A stretch of DNA of 64,000 nucleotides. Origin: Acidovorax sp. NB1. GTDB lineage: Bacteria > Pseudomonadota > Gammaproteobacteria > Burkholderiales > Burkholderiaceae_C. The notes below the pieces were generated by a model. That model made no database searches and was not told the origin of the DNA. It worked only from the letters and a program-made list of their open reading frames with translations. This document shows positions 8,791 through 17,928 of this stretch, piece by piece. Every line of letters starts with the position of its first letter. Within the stretch, counting starts at the first letter, position 1. The stretch covers positions 186,001 to 250,000 of the forward strand of contig NZ_BJHU01000013.1 in NCBI RefSeq assembly GCF_005405905.1. The letters are read 5' to 3'. Made by a program: the position numbers and the translations under genes.

Positions 8791-9688
8791 CTCGCTCGCG
8801 CATCCACTTGGTGGCTATCCACTTCTCGCCTGCAATCACCGGGGCGCCGCCGTGCAGGGTGCGTGTGGAGGTGTGGGGGCGGTCGTAGCTGAAGAACACC
8901 GCATTGCCACGCTGCGGGCCGACCTCGACATGCACGTCGGGGAAGGTGGTGCCGCCGCCTTTTTCGGGGGTGTTGAGGTACATCACCAGCGTGCCCACAC
9001 GCTGCCCGCCGCGCTTGACGATGGTGGCGGTGCCGGGCTCGGCGGGGTCGAAGTAGTCGTAGTGGGGCTTGTACTCGGCGCCTGGGCGGTAGTGCAGCAC
9101 CTGCAGGCCTTCGCCGTTTTCGATGGGCCAGTTCAGGAGGCGCGCGATGCGGGCCTCGATGCGCTGGATCAGCGGGGTTTCGCCGCGCTGGAAGAACATG
9201 CCGTCGCTGGTGCGGTCGTCGTTGACCTCTTCGCCACCCGTCTTGGTGGCCACCGTGAGCGAACGTGCCAGGCGGGGCTCGGCGTCGGCAATCAGGGCAT
9301 CACATTCCTCGGGCGAGAGCAGGTTGCCAAACACCACGATGCGCGGCTGGGCCATGGCCAGCAGCACGTTGACCATGCGGTCGCCGCAGTCCACCTGCGA
9401 GGGCGATGCATCGAGCGGTGGCTCGGGCACGGGCACGGCCGAGGGCAGGCCCTGTTGCACCGCCAGCTCGTTCAGGTGGTCCTGCAGCGTGATCTCCAGC
9501 GCGTCGGCGGCCACATCCTCGTCCCAGCCTGCGTCGCGCATGGACTGCAGCACCACGGGCGCTGCGTGGCCGGCCTGCGCCTGCTCGATGATCCAGCGGC
9601 GCAGCTCGGGCGTGATGGCCTGGCGCGCCGTGTGGGTACGCTGGGCTGTGACGGTGCTGTCGGAATGCGTGTCAGAGCGTGATGCCAT
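8780..9688 (-). CDS. 2-oxoglutarate/Fe(II) oxygenase, prolyl 4-hydroxylase-like
   Basis: The 302-residue protein has a C-terminal P4H-type double-stranded beta helix. The iron ligands are H209 and D211 (YKPHYDYF) and H279 (RTLHGG). K289 in AGEKWIATKW binds 2-oxoglutarate. Before this, residues 25-75 form a small helical, UBA-like region (TPELRRWIIEQAQAG, then MRDAGWDEDVA). Bacterial members hydroxylate protein or peptide prolines, or small molecules; the substrate here is unknown. It follows yaaA by 41 bp on the same strand. Its last codons and stop fall in a dispersed repeat. Confidence 0.85.
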   Translation of the reverse strand: MASRSDTHSDSTVTAQRTHTARQAITPELRRWIIEQAQAGHAAPVVLQSMRDAGWDEDVAADALEITLQDHLNELAVQQGLPSAVPVPEPPLDASPSQVDCGDRMVNVLLAMAQPRIVVFGNLLSPEECDALIADAEPRLARSLTVATKTGGEEVNDDRTSDGMFFQRGETPLIQRIEARIARLLNWPIENGEGLQVLHYRPGAEYKPHYDYFDPAEPGTATIVKRGGQRVGTLVMYLNTPEKGGGTTFPDVHVEVGPQRGNAVFFSYDRPHTSTRTLHGGAPVIAGEKWIATKWMREREFK

Positions 9689-9729
9689 GGCGGTCCTTCA
9701 ACGGGGTACGGGCTGTTGGGCAGAACAAT

Positions 9730-10515
9730 TTACACGGCAGGCGCCGCCTTGCGCCGGAACACCAGGCGCTCGGGCTCGGATGATGCCGGTGCAAAGGCAT
9801 AGCCGTCCAGATCAAAACCTTCGAGCTTGTGTGGCGTGGCAATGCGGTGGGTGATGGCATAGCGCGCCATCAGGCCGCGCGCGCGCTTGGCAAAGAAGCT
9901 GATGATCTTGTAGTCGCCGCCTTTCCAGTCCTCGAACACACATTCGATCACGCGGGCCTTGAGCGCCTTGCGGTCCACGGCCTTGAAGTATTCCTGCGAG
10001 GCGAGGTTGACCACCACCGGTGTGGTGTCGGCACGCAGCCGGGTGTTCAGGTGCTCGGCAATCTGGCTGCCCCAGAACTGGTACAGGTTGCTGCCCGCAC
10101 CGGTGGCCAGGCGCGTGCCCATCTCCAGGCGGTAGGGCTGCATGCGGTCCAGTGGCCGCAGCACGCCATACAGGCCGCTCAGGATGGCCACGTGGCTTTG
10201 TGCCCAGCCCAGGTCGTCGGGGCTCAGGCTGCGGGCTTGCAGCCCGTCGTACACATCACCGTTGAAGGCCAGCACGGCCTGGCGCGAATTGCTGGCCGTG
10301 AAACGCGGGCGCCATGCCTGGTAGCGCGCCACATTCAGCGCCGCGAGCGTGTCGCTCAGGGCCATCAGCGAGGCAATCTGCTGCGGGGACTGCGCACGCA
10401 GCACCTCGATGAGGGCCGTGGATTGCGGCACAAACTGCGGCGTGGTGTGTGGCAGGCCCTCGGACAGGGGCGTGTCGTAGTCGAGCGATTTGGCGGGGGA
10501 CAGCAGGAACAGCAT
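9730..10515 (-). CDS. yaaA: Peroxide stress protein YaaA (DUF328)
   Basis: The start at MLFLLSPAKSLDYDTP gives 261 residues, the normal YaaA length; the frame is open for 76 more codons upstream but these lack family similarity. Family motifs include SDTLAALNVARYQ, AFNGDVYDGLQA, LSGLYGVLRPLDRMQPYRLE and SFFAKRARGLMARY. In E. coli, YaaA binds DNA and lowers free iron during peroxide stress. It probably shares a transcript with the downstream oxygenase gene. Confidence 0.93.
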   Translation of the reverse strand: MLFLLSPAKSLDYDTPLSEGLPHTTPQFVPQSTALIEVLRAQSPQQIASLMALSDTLAALNVARYQAWRPRFTASNSRQAVLAFNGDVYDGLQARSLSPDDLGWAQSHVAILSGLYGVLRPLDRMQPYRLEMGTRLATGAGSNLYQFWGSQIAEHLNTRLRADTTPVVVNLASQEYFKAVDRKALKARVIECVFEDWKGGDYKIISFFAKRARGLMARYAITHRIATPHKLEGFDLDGYAFAPASSEPERLVFRRKAAPAV

Positions 10516-10679
10516 GGGGGCGAAAAGCTCTCGGGTCTTTGGGGGGGGCGATCGGCCAGCAGCGTTGCTGGCGCTACAGGAAATGGTACTTGCTGAGCCC
10601 TGGCCGCGGGTTGCCCAAGGGTAATGGCGGGGGGCGCAAGCAGCACTCGCAAACCGTTTGGATGGTTTTGCCGCGCACC

Positions 10680-10709
10680 AAAAAAAGAAGGCGGCCGGGG
10701 CCGCCTTCT
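10680..10709 (-). terminator. Rho-independent terminator of rne
   Basis: On the minus strand a perfect 10-bp stem (AGAAGGCGGC with GCCGCCTTCT, loop of four bases) is followed by seven T residues. It lies 46 bp past the rne stop codon. Confidence 0.9.
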
Positions 10710-10754
10710 GGGGGCACAGCCACCGCCCGGGGGCAGCAGCCATGTGCGCGCGCC

Positions 10755-13700
10755 TTACGCCGCTGGCGGCTGCTCAAAAGGCAGCGCCATGGCCGACAGG
10801 TCGCGGCGGGTTTCCACCAGCACCAGCGGGCCTTCGTCCAGCACCACCACGGGGGGGCGTTCGCGGGGCACGTGGATGGGCTTGGGTTCGGCGGCAATCG
10901 CGGCCTGCACGGCAGCGATCTTGTCCACATCGGAGTTCACCCATTGCAGACCCGACGAGGCAGCCACTTGCTGCAGCGCATCGACAGGCAGCGTGAACGC
11001 CTGCACGCGGGGCAGACCGCCCTTGGCTGGGGCGGTTGCAGGGGTGGCCGCCGGAGCGGGTGTCACTGCAGCGGGCGCGGCAGGGGCTGCAGCCACAGGC
11101 GCTGCAGCTGCCGCTACGGGCGCGGGCGCAGCAGCCACGGGGGCTGCCGCAGTGGCTACGGCTTCGGTGGCTTCGGGCGCTGCGGCCACTGGAGCCGCGG
11201 GCGTGGCGGCCGGGGCACTGAAGTAGCTGCGGCGTGGTGGCTCGTCCTGCTCGGAGGCTACGGGCGCCACAGGGGCTGCAGCGGGCTCGGCCTGGGTGGG
11301 GTCGAAGTCCAGCATGGCCGGTGCGGCGGCTGCGTCGGCACCGTTGCCATCGCGGGGGCCACGTTCACCGCGTTCACGGCGGTCACGGCCATAGCGGTCA
11401 CGCGAACGGCGCTCGCGGCGCTGTTCTTCTCCACCGGCACCCTGGCCATTGCCAGGGGCGTCATTGCCGCTCAGGTCCAGGTCGGGCAACGAGGCCATGG
11501 GCGCGGTGTCCACAAAGTCGCCAGGCACGGCGGGGGCTGTGGCCGCTGCGGCTTCCTGGGCTTCTACGGCGCGGGGTGCGCGTTCGCCACGGGGAGCGCG
11601 GTCACCACGGTCACCGCGTTCGCGGCGGGGGCCCCGTTCGCCACGGGGTTGCTGGGCTGGAGCGCCTTCGGTGCCGGTGCCCTGGTTGCCTGGGCCCTCC
11701 ACCTGCGCACTGGCGGCGGTGTTGTCACCATTCAGGCCGGCGGTGTGCTGGCGGGGCTCGGCATCGCGGCGGCCACGGCCACCGTCACGGCCATCGCGTC
11801 CGTTGCGGCCACCACCTTCGCGGCCTTCGCCTTCGGGGCGGCGGTCGGCGTCACGCGGTGGGCGGCTCTCTGCGTCGCGGGGGGCGCGGCCTTCGGCCGA
11901 ACGTTCGCCACGGCGGCCACGGCCTTCGCCGCTGCCCGCTTCGCGGTTGCCGTCACGGGCACCTTCGCGCTGGCCATCACGGCTGCTGTCCCGGTTGCCA
12001 TCGCGGCCACCGCTGCGGCGGCCACGGCCTTCGCCATTGCGGCCTTCGCGGCGGGGTTCACCACGGCCAGCAGGCTCGGCGGCCGGTGCAGCTGCGGGGG
12101 CTGCCACCGGGGCAGGGGCCGCTGCGGGGGTGCCACCAAAGCCGAACAGGCTCTTGAGCCAGGCAAAGAAGCCTTGTTCTTGGGGAGCTGCCGGTGCAGG
12201 CGCGGCCACGGGGGCTGGTGCGGGTGTCGGTGCTGCGGCGCCACGTTGTGGCTGGCCTGCACGTGGTGGGCGGGCTGCGCCTTCGGGGCGGGGCTCGGCC
12301 ACGGGGGCGGGAGCATCAGGCAACACGCCCTTGATCACCGGGGTTTGCTTGTTGGTGGGCTCCTGCGAGCGACGCGTGACAGACGTCGGGTCTTCCACTT
12401 CTTCGGCAAGCTTGTAGCTGGCCTCGATGTGGTCCAGGCGCGGGTCGTCGTGCTTGAGGCGTTCCAGGCGGTAGTTGGGGGTTTCCAGCGTCTTGTTGGG
12501 CACCATCAGCACGGCCACGCGCTGCTTGAGTTCGATCTTGGCGATCTCGGTGCGCTTTTCGTTCAGCAGGAACGAGGCCACTTCCACCGGCACCTGGCAG
12601 TGCACGGCGGCGGTGTTGTCCTTCATCGACTCTTCTTGAATGATGCGCAGGATCTGCAGCGCCGACGATTCGGTGTCGCGGATGTGGCCCGAGCCGCCGC
12701 AGCGGGGGCAGGGGATGGATGAGCCTTCGCTCAATGCAGGCTTCAGGCGCTGGCGGCTCATTTCCATGAGGCCGAACTTGCTGATGGTGCCGAACTGCAC
12801 GCGGGCGCGGTCCTGGCGCAGCGCGTCGCGCAGGCGGTTTTCCACTTCGCGGCGGTTCTTCGACTCTTCCATGTCGATGAAGTCGATCACGATCAGGCCG
12901 CCCAGGTCGCGCAAGCGCATCTGGCGGGCCACTTCATCGGCGGCTTCCAGATTGGTGCGGGTGGCGGTTTCCTCGATGTCGCCGCCCTTGATGGCGCGGG
13001 CCGAGTTCACGTCCACCGAGACCAGCGCTTCGGTGTGGTCGATCACGATGGCACCGCCCGAGGGCAGGCTCACGGTGCGGGCGTAGGCCGACTCGATCTG
13101 GTGCTCGATCTGGAAGCGGCTGAACAGGGCGGCGTCGTCGCGGTAGCGCTTCACGCGGGCGGCATGCTCGGGCATGACGTGCGCCATGAACTGCTGCGCC
13201 TGTTCGTAGATGTCGTCGGTATCGATGAGGATGTCACCGATGTCGTTGTTGAAGTAGTCGCGGATCGCGCGGATCACCAAGCTCGATTCCTGGTAGATCA
13301 GGAACGCGCCCCGGCCACCCTTGGCGGCGCCGTCGATGGCGTTCCAGAGCTTGAGCAGGTAGTTCAGGTCCCACTGCAGCTCAGGCGCAGTGCGGCCGAT
13401 GCCGGCGGTGCGCGCAATGATGGACATGCCGTTGGGGTACTCCAGCTGGTCCATCGCCTCCTTGAGCTCGGCGCGGTCCTCGCCCTCGATGCGGCGCGAC
13501 ACGCCACCGCCACGGGGGTTGTTGGGCATCAGCACCACATAGCGGCCTGCCAGGCTGATGAAGGTGGTCAGGGCTGCGCCCTTGTTGCCACGTTCTTCCT
13601 TTTCGACCTGGACCAGCAGCTCCTGGCCTTCCTTGATGACTTCGTTGATGCGCGCCTGGCTGGGCGAGACGCCGGGGGCGAAGTACTGGCGCGAGATTTC

Positions 13701-13913
13701 TTTGAAGGGCAGGAAGCCGTGGCGGTCTTCGCCGTAGTCCACAAAACAGGCTTCCAGCGAGGGCTCGACGCGCGTGACGACGGCCTTGTAGATGTTGCCC
13801 TTGCGCTGTTCGCGCCCTTCGATCTCGATTTCGTAGTCGAGGAGTTTTTGTCCATCGACGATGGCCAGGCGCCGTTCTTCGGGCTGCGTGGCGTTGATGA
13901 GCATCCGCTTCAT
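10755..13913 (-). CDS. rne: Ribonuclease E
   Basis: The 1052-residue protein has the S1 RNA-binding domain (about 36-120), the catalytic DNase I-like domain with metal ligands D301 (SVDVNSARA) and D344 (IVIDFIDME), and the zinc link CPRC (402-405). These positions match E. coli D303, D346 and C404-C407. Beyond about residue 530 the chain is predicted to be disordered: a Pro/Ala stretch, an arginine-rich RNA-binding region of RDG, RGR and RGE units, then an Ala/Pro/Val tail. This is where degradosome partners bind in the family. The ribosome site AAGGAA precedes the ATG. The gene is divergent from the rluC-type gene across a 598-bp leader, as expected for an autoregulated mRNA. Confidence 0.97.
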   Translation of the reverse strand: MKRMLINATQPEERRLAIVDGQKLLDYEIEIEGREQRKGNIYKAVVTRVEPSLEACFVDYGEDRHGFLPFKEISRQYFAPGVSPSQARINEVIKEGQELLVQVEKEERGNKGAALTTFISLAGRYVVLMPNNPRGGGVSRRIEGEDRAELKEAMDQLEYPNGMSIIARTAGIGRTAPELQWDLNYLLKLWNAIDGAAKGGRGAFLIYQESSLVIRAIRDYFNNDIGDILIDTDDIYEQAQQFMAHVMPEHAARVKRYRDDAALFSRFQIEHQIESAYARTVSLPSGGAIVIDHTEALVSVDVNSARAIKGGDIEETATRTNLEAADEVARQMRLRDLGGLIVIDFIDMEESKNRREVENRLRDALRQDRARVQFGTISKFGLMEMSRQRLKPALSEGSSIPCPRCGGSGHIRDTESSALQILRIIQEESMKDNTAAVHCQVPVEVASFLLNEKRTEIAKIELKQRVAVLMVPNKTLETPNYRLERLKHDDPRLDHIEASYKLAEEVEDPTSVTRRSQEPTNKQTPVIKGVLPDAPAPVAEPRPEGAARPPRAGQPQRGAAAPTPAPAPVAAPAPAAPQEQGFFAWLKSLFGFGGTPAAAPAPVAAPAAAPAAEPAGRGEPRREGRNGEGRGRRSGGRDGNRDSSRDGQREGARDGNREAGSGEGRGRRGERSAEGRAPRDAESRPPRDADRRPEGEGREGGGRNGRDGRDGGRGRRDAEPRQHTAGLNGDNTAASAQVEGPGNQGTGTEGAPAQQPRGERGPRRERGDRGDRAPRGERAPRAVEAQEAAAATAPAVPGDFVDTAPMASLPDLDLSGNDAPGNGQGAGGEEQRRERRSRDRYGRDRRERGERGPRDGNGADAAAAPAMLDFDPTQAEPAAAPVAPVASEQDEPPRRSYFSAPAATPAAPVAAAPEATEAVATAAAPVAAAPAPVAAAAAPVAAAPAAPAAVTPAPAATPATAPAKGGLPRVQAFTLPVDALQQVAASSGLQWVNSDVDKIAAVQAAIAAEPKPIHVPRERPPVVVLDEGPLVLVETRRDLSAMALPFEQPPAA

Positions 13914-14511
13914 GATGCGATTCCTTCAGTGTGTTGCGGACAGCAGCGGTGCAACCATCCCTCTCAGCGGGGAAAGCTGCGCGGGCTGCCGCCCACAGTT
14001 CCAAACCATTAACAACAAGCTCTACAGGAGCTGTGAATGCCTGGACTGACGCATCGAAACGAAGGGAATTGCCGGGAATGCCAATGATCTGCCGCGCTCT
14101 AGCGCAGCATCGTGAGGCAGGGGCGCGTGGATGGGGGCGAGTGGTAGGAGCGCAGTTTTGCTAGCAAAAAAGTAGCTGATTGCGCTTGCTGGCTGGGCGT
14201 TAAGGGCGATTTTGAGCATGCAGCCAAAGGCCGCAGCCTCCGCCACAGGGTCATCATCCATGCCATCAACAGCCACATGCTCGCTTCGATCCGCTGACAG
14301 GCTGCGCCCGGGTAGGGAACATCTGCCAGCTTGGGGGATTCCGTATCAGTGTTTCAATCTGTCAGCCCGCCGCGTGGCATGCGGGCCACCACAGGCATCT
14401 GGCCTGCAATCTGCGCGCACGACACCCGCTGGCATCGACCTGCCTGCGTGAAGCAAAGGGCTGAGTGGACTAAACTCCAGACAAATCAACCACTTACATG
14501 ACAACGCGCAG
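13914..14511. other. rne leader / divergent control region
   Basis: No protein gene is supported here. The stretch separates divergent rne (minus) and the rluC-type gene (plus). It holds a clear copy of the dispersed repeat (14154-14216). TAAACT at 14471 could be a -10 for the plus-strand gene, but its -35 is poor. RNase E genes have long 5' untranslated regions that the enzyme itself cuts to limit its level; this length fits that model, which is inferred. Confidence 0.55.
14154..14216 (+). repeat. REP-like dispersed repeat, copy in the rne leader
   Basis: This is one of the best copies: TTTTGCTAGCAAAAAAGTAG, then CTGATTGCGCTTGCTGG, then CTGGGCGTTAAGGGCGATTT. It has the left TTTTGCTAGCAAAA inverted repeat and the GCGCTT block. 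It would be transcribed within the rne leader RNA. Confidence 0.8.
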
Positions 14512-15513
14512 GTGAAACACATTATAGGGGCCAAACCGCCCATCGCCCCTGCGGGGCTACCCGCAGCCCGCCTGGTGGAGGTGGACGAAGACTCCGCAGG
14601 CCAGCGGCTCGACAACTTTTTGATACGCCACCTGAAAGGTGTGCCAAAAACGCATGTCTACCGCATCATCCGCAGCGGCGAGGTACGCATCAACAAAGGC
14701 CGCGTGAGTGCCGACACGCGCGTGGAAGCGGGGGACGTGGTGCGCCTGCCGCCCGTGCGTATCTCCGACAAGGTGGCCGAAAAGGCCGAGCGCCCGGCGC
14801 CCGCGCGCGAATTTCCCATCCTGCTCGAAGATGAGCACCTGATCGCCATCGACAAACCTGCGGGCGTGGCGGTGCACGGCGGCAGTGGTGTGAGTTTTGG
14901 CGTGATTGAACAACTGCGCCAGGCGCGCCCGGCCTCCAAATTCCTGGAACTGGTGCACCGGCTGGACCGCGAAACCTCGGGCATCCTGCTGGTGGCCAAG
15001 AAGCGGTCAGCGCTCACTCACTTGCAAGACCAGTTCCGCGAGCGCGAGACGGGCAAGACCTATCTGGCGCTGGTCACCGGCACCTGGCCTGCCAACAAGA
15101 AGGTCATCGACCTGCCGCTGCACAAATATTTGCAAGCGGATGGAGAACGCCGCGTGCGTGTGACCACGGCCGACGACCCGGACGGCATGCGCTCCATCAC
15201 TCTGGTCAAGGTGCGCAGCACGGCAGCCTCCCGGCCGGAGCAGGGCCTGTCTGCGATGTCGCTGCTGGAGGTGACCATCAAGACCGGCCGCACCCACCAG
15301 ATCCGTGTGCACCTGGCCAGCCAGGGCCACGCCATTGTGGGCGACGACAAATACGGCGATTTCGACCTCAACAAACGCCTGCAGAAGCAGGGGATGAAGC
15401 GCATGTTCCTGCATGCATGGCGGTTACAGTTCAACCACCCCACCTCGGGCGAACGTGTGCAACTGAACGCCGAGCTGCCCCCCGAGCTGGCCGATTTTTT
15501 GCCCACCGCCTGA
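14512..15513 (+). CDS. rluC: Large-subunit rRNA pseudouridine synthase (RluC type)
   Basis: The protein has an N-terminal S4 RNA-binding domain (about 30-80; RLDNFLIRHLKGVPKTHVYR) and an RsuA/RluA catalytic domain. D152 in LVHRLDRETSGILLVAKK is the catalytic aspartate. GRTHQIRVHLASQGHAIVGD is the second conserved motif. The RluC family modifies 23S rRNA at positions 955, 2504 and 2580 (E. coli numbering), and the divergent position beside rne is conserved, which supports RluC over RluD. The start is a GTG in this frame. The phosphatase gene follows 28 bp downstream. Confidence 0.9.
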   Translation: MKHIIGAKPPIAPAGLPAARLVEVDEDSAGQRLDNFLIRHLKGVPKTHVYRIIRSGEVRINKGRVSADTRVEAGDVVRLPPVRISDKVAEKAERPAPAREFPILLEDEHLIAIDKPAGVAVHGGSGVSFGVIEQLRQARPASKFLELVHRLDRETSGILLVAKKRSALTHLQDQFRERETGKTYLALVTGTWPANKKVIDLPLHKYLQADGERRVRVTTADDPDGMRSITLVKVRSTAASRPEQGLSAMSLLEVTIKTGRTHQIRVHLASQGHAIVGDDKYGDFDLNKRLQKQGMKRMFLHAWRLQFNHPTSGERVQLNAELPPELADFLPTA

Positions 15514-15541
15514 AGATCCTGCGCGAAAAAACTCTGCTTCC

Positions 15542-16216
15542 ATGTCTGTCAAAAACTTCCGTCCGCGCCGCTTCGACCTGATCGCCTTTGACTGGGACGG
15601 CACCTTGTTCGATTCCACCGCCATCATCGTGCGCTGCATCCAGGCGGCGGTGCGCGATGTGGGCGGCACCGTGCCCACCGACAAGGAGGCCGCCTATGTG
15701 ATCGGCATGGGCCTGATGCAGGCGCTGGCCCATGCGGCCCCCGATGTGCCGCCCGAGAAGTACACCGAGCTGGGCAACCGCTACCGCTTTCACTACATCC
15801 AGCACCAGGACGACCTGAGCCTGTTCGACGGCGTGCTGCCCCTGCTGAACGACCTGCGCGAGCGCGGCCACCTGCTGGCCGTGGCCACGGGCAAAAGCCG
15901 ACGTGGGCTGGACGAGGCACTGCACTCGGTGGACTTGCGCGGCGTGTTCGACGGCTCGCGCACCGCCGACCAGACCGCAGGCAAGCCTCACCCGTTGATG
16001 CTGCAGGAGCTGATGGCCGAATTCGACGTGGCACCCGAGCGCCTCTTGATGATTGGGGACACCACCCACGATCTGCAGATGGCCGTCAACGCGGGCTGTG
16101 CGAGCGTGGGGGTGAGCTATGGCGCTCACGAGCCCGATGTCTTCCACGCGCTGAATCCGTTGGCGGTGGTGCATTCGGTGCGTGAACTGCACGACTGGCT
16201 GCTGCAGCACGGCTGA
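15542..16216 (+). CDS. HAD-superfamily phosphatase, phosphoglycolate phosphatase-like
   Basis: The 224-residue protein has all HAD motifs: I, FDWDGTLFDS with nucleophile D17 and acid D19; II, AVATGKSRRG; III, the lysine in AGKPHP; and IV, MIGDTTHDLQMA. An alpha-helical cap lies between motifs I and II. It belongs to the Gph-like subfamily, which removes phosphate from phosphoglycolate and similar compounds. It lies between the pseudouridine synthase and a small Rieske protein on the same strand. The exact substrate is not certain. Confidence 0.88.
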   Translation: MSVKNFRPRRFDLIAFDWDGTLFDSTAIIVRCIQAAVRDVGGTVPTDKEAAYVIGMGLMQALAHAAPDVPPEKYTELGNRYRFHYIQHQDDLSLFDGVLPLLNDLRERGHLLAVATGKSRRGLDEALHSVDLRGVFDGSRTADQTAGKPHPLMLQELMAEFDVAPERLLMIGDTTHDLQMAVNAGCASVGVSYGAHEPDVFHALNPLAVVHSVRELHDWLLQHG

Positions 16217-16244
16217 GGCTGGTTGGCGCGACGTGACCCCTTCC

Positions 16245-16622
16245 ATGCACACGCCCCCCGAGCAGGCCATCCCTCTGTGCAACAGCACCGACCTGGTCGA
16301 TGGTGGCCGGGCCGTGGCGTTTGATGTGCACTATGCAGGGCAGACCTGCCGGGCCTTCGCCATCCGTTACCGGGGCCTGCCCCACGCCTATCTGAATCGC
16401 TGCACCCATGTGGCGATGGAGATGGACTACCAGGAAGGCCAGTTTTTTGACGACACCGGCCAGTGGTTGCTGTGCGCCACCCATGGGGCGGCCTACCTGC
16501 CCCACACGGGCCAGTGTGCCGGAGGCCCCTGCCGGGGCGGGTTGGTGAAAATAGTTTTGTCAGAGAGCGAGGGTGTGGTGCACTGGCATACTGCCTACAA
16601 CCTGCAGCCCGTGGAGTTCTAG
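16245..16622 (+). CDS. Rieske [2Fe-2S] ferredoxin-like protein
   Basis: The 125-residue protein has one Rieske cluster site: CTH in YLNRCTHVAMEMD and CATHGAAY about 30 residues later, giving the two Cys and two His ligands. There is no oxygenase catalytic domain, so it is a small electron carrier or a sensor-type Rieske protein. An in-frame GTG at 16233 could add four residues. It starts 28 bp after the phosphatase gene and 95 bp before the SppA gene, all in one direction. Confidence 0.85.
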   Translation: MHTPPEQAIPLCNSTDLVDGGRAVAFDVHYAGQTCRAFAIRYRGLPHAYLNRCTHVAMEMDYQEGQFFDDTGQWLLCATHGAAYLPHTGQCAGGPCRGGLVKIVLSESEGVVHWHTAYNLQPVEF

Positions 16623-16717
16623 ACAATCCAGACGAAAACCTCCACCAGCAGCCACTTGCCACCCGCCGCCTGCGTGGGGGCACAGGCAGCAGCGGTGCAG
16701 CGCCCAGGACACAAGAC

Positions 16718-17764
16718 ATGACCGACCCCCAATCGCCCGGATCCTCGGGTTTTGATCCAAAAACCAACCCTGCGCCCGACCTGTGGGCGCAAGCAGCTAC
16801 AAATTCAGGAGCATCTGTGAGCGACCCATCGCGTGAACCCGGCTGGGAGCGCGCCACGCTGGAAAAGCTGGCCTTCTCCGCCCTCAACGAACAGCGCAGC
16901 GCCCGCCGCTGGAAGATTTTTTTCCGCCTGGTATGGCTGGCGCTGATTGCCGCCGTGGCCTTCACCGCCCTGCGCCAGGCCTCGCCCAGCGCCAGCAAGA
17001 GCACCCCCCACACGGCGGTGGTGGACATCAAGGGCGAAATTGCCAGCGGTGCCGAGGCCAGTGCCGAGTTTGTCGTCGCCGCCATGCGCAGCGCGCTCGA
17101 AGACGAAGGCTCGCAGGCGCTGGTGCTGCTGATCAACTCGCCGGGCGGCAGCCCGGTGCAGGCCGGCATCATCAATGACGAGATCATTCGCCTCAAGGCC
17201 AAGCACAAGAAGCCCATCTATGCCGTGGTGGAAGAAACTTGTGCCTCGGCCGCCTACTACATTGCTGCCGCTGCCGACGATATCTACGTGGACAAGGCCA
17301 GCATCGTGGGCAGCATCGGTGTGCTGATGGACGGTTTTGGCTTCACCGGCACCATGGAAAAACTGGGTGTGGAGCGCCGCCTGCTCACCGCAGGCGAAAA
17401 CAAGGGTTTTCTCGACCCCTTCAGCCCGCAGACCGAAAAGCAGCGCGCCTATGCGCAGACCATGCTCGACCAGATCCACCAGCAGTTCATCGCCGTGGTG
17501 AAGGCCGGCCGGGGCGACCGCCTCAAAACCACGCCCGACACGTTCAGCGGCCTGTTCTGGACCGGCCAGCAGGCCGTGGAGATGGGCCTGGCCGACAAGC
17601 TGGGCAACCTGGACTACGTGGCGCGTGAGGTGGTCAAGGCCGAAGACATCATTGACTACACCCGCCGCGACAACGTGGCCGAACGCCTGGTCAAGCGCTT
17701 TGGCGCTGCGATGGGGGTGGGCGCGGTCAAGTCACTGTCGTTGGCGGGCCCCCAGCTGCGCTGA
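16718..17764 (+). CDS. sppA: S49 family membrane serine protease (SppA-like)
   Basis: The 348-residue protein has one membrane segment at about 70-86 and a single S49 domain, like short signal-peptide peptidases. S177 in EETCASAAYYIAAAADD is the likely nucleophile, and K229 in AGENKGFLDPF the general base. INSPGGSPVQAG forms the oxyanion region. It cleaves left-over signal peptides or other membrane peptides. The first 35-40 residues before PGWERATLEK look unlike the family; residues 8-31 are encoded by an inverted copy of the dispersed repeat. Confidence 0.9.
   Translation: MTDPQSPGSSGFDPKTNPAPDLWAQAATNSGASVSDPSREPGWERATLEKLAFSALNEQRSARRWKIFFRLVWLALIAAVAFTALRQASPSASKSTPHTAVVDIKGEIASGAEASAEFVVAAMRSALEDEGSQALVLLINSPGGSPVQAGIINDEIIRLKAKHKKPIYAVVEETCASAAYYIAAAADDIYVDKASIVGSIGVLMDGFGFTGTMEKLGVERRLLTAGENKGFLDPFSPQTEKQRAYAQTMLDQIHQQFIAVVKAGRGDRLKTTPDTFSGLFWTGQQAVEMGLADKLGNLDYVAREVVKAEDIIDYTRRDNVAERLVKRFGAAMGVGAVKSLSLAGPQLR
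16745..16808 (-). repeat. REP-like repeat copy inside the sppA coding region
   Basis: Read on the minus strand the copy has GCTCCTGAATTTGTAGCTGC, then TTGCGCCCACAGGTCGGGCG, then GGTTGGTTTTTGGATCAAAA. This matches the intergenic copies in core order, length and A/T-rich right end. It encodes the N-terminal tail of SppA in frame. Confidence 0.7.
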
Positions 17765-17800
17765 CTGTGATCCACCCGGCCGGACGGCCGGTGACCGCCA

Positions 17801-17838
17801 AAAAATGCCCCGGATGGAGTCTCCATCCGGGGCATTTT
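17801..17838. terminator. Bidirectional rho-independent terminator
   Basis: A long near-perfect inverted repeat (TGCCCCGGATGGA with TCCATCCGGGGCA, three-base loop) is flanked by an A-run on the left and TTTT on the right. It sits between the convergent sppA gene and the minus-strand YwqK-like gene, so it can end transcription from both sides. Confidence 0.93.
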
Positions 17839-17928
17839 GCGTTGGGGTTGCTGGCTGTGCCGCGCCTGCGGTGACTCTCAGAAGGAGAGGGGGCATTGCC
17901 TTGGGGGGCGCATCAAGGGGTGACGCCC

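Noticed and set aside
10449..12722. A 757-codon Gly/Ala/Thr-rich open frame opposite rne
   Set aside because: It mirrors the low-complexity C-terminal coding region of RNase E and has no start site or family support.
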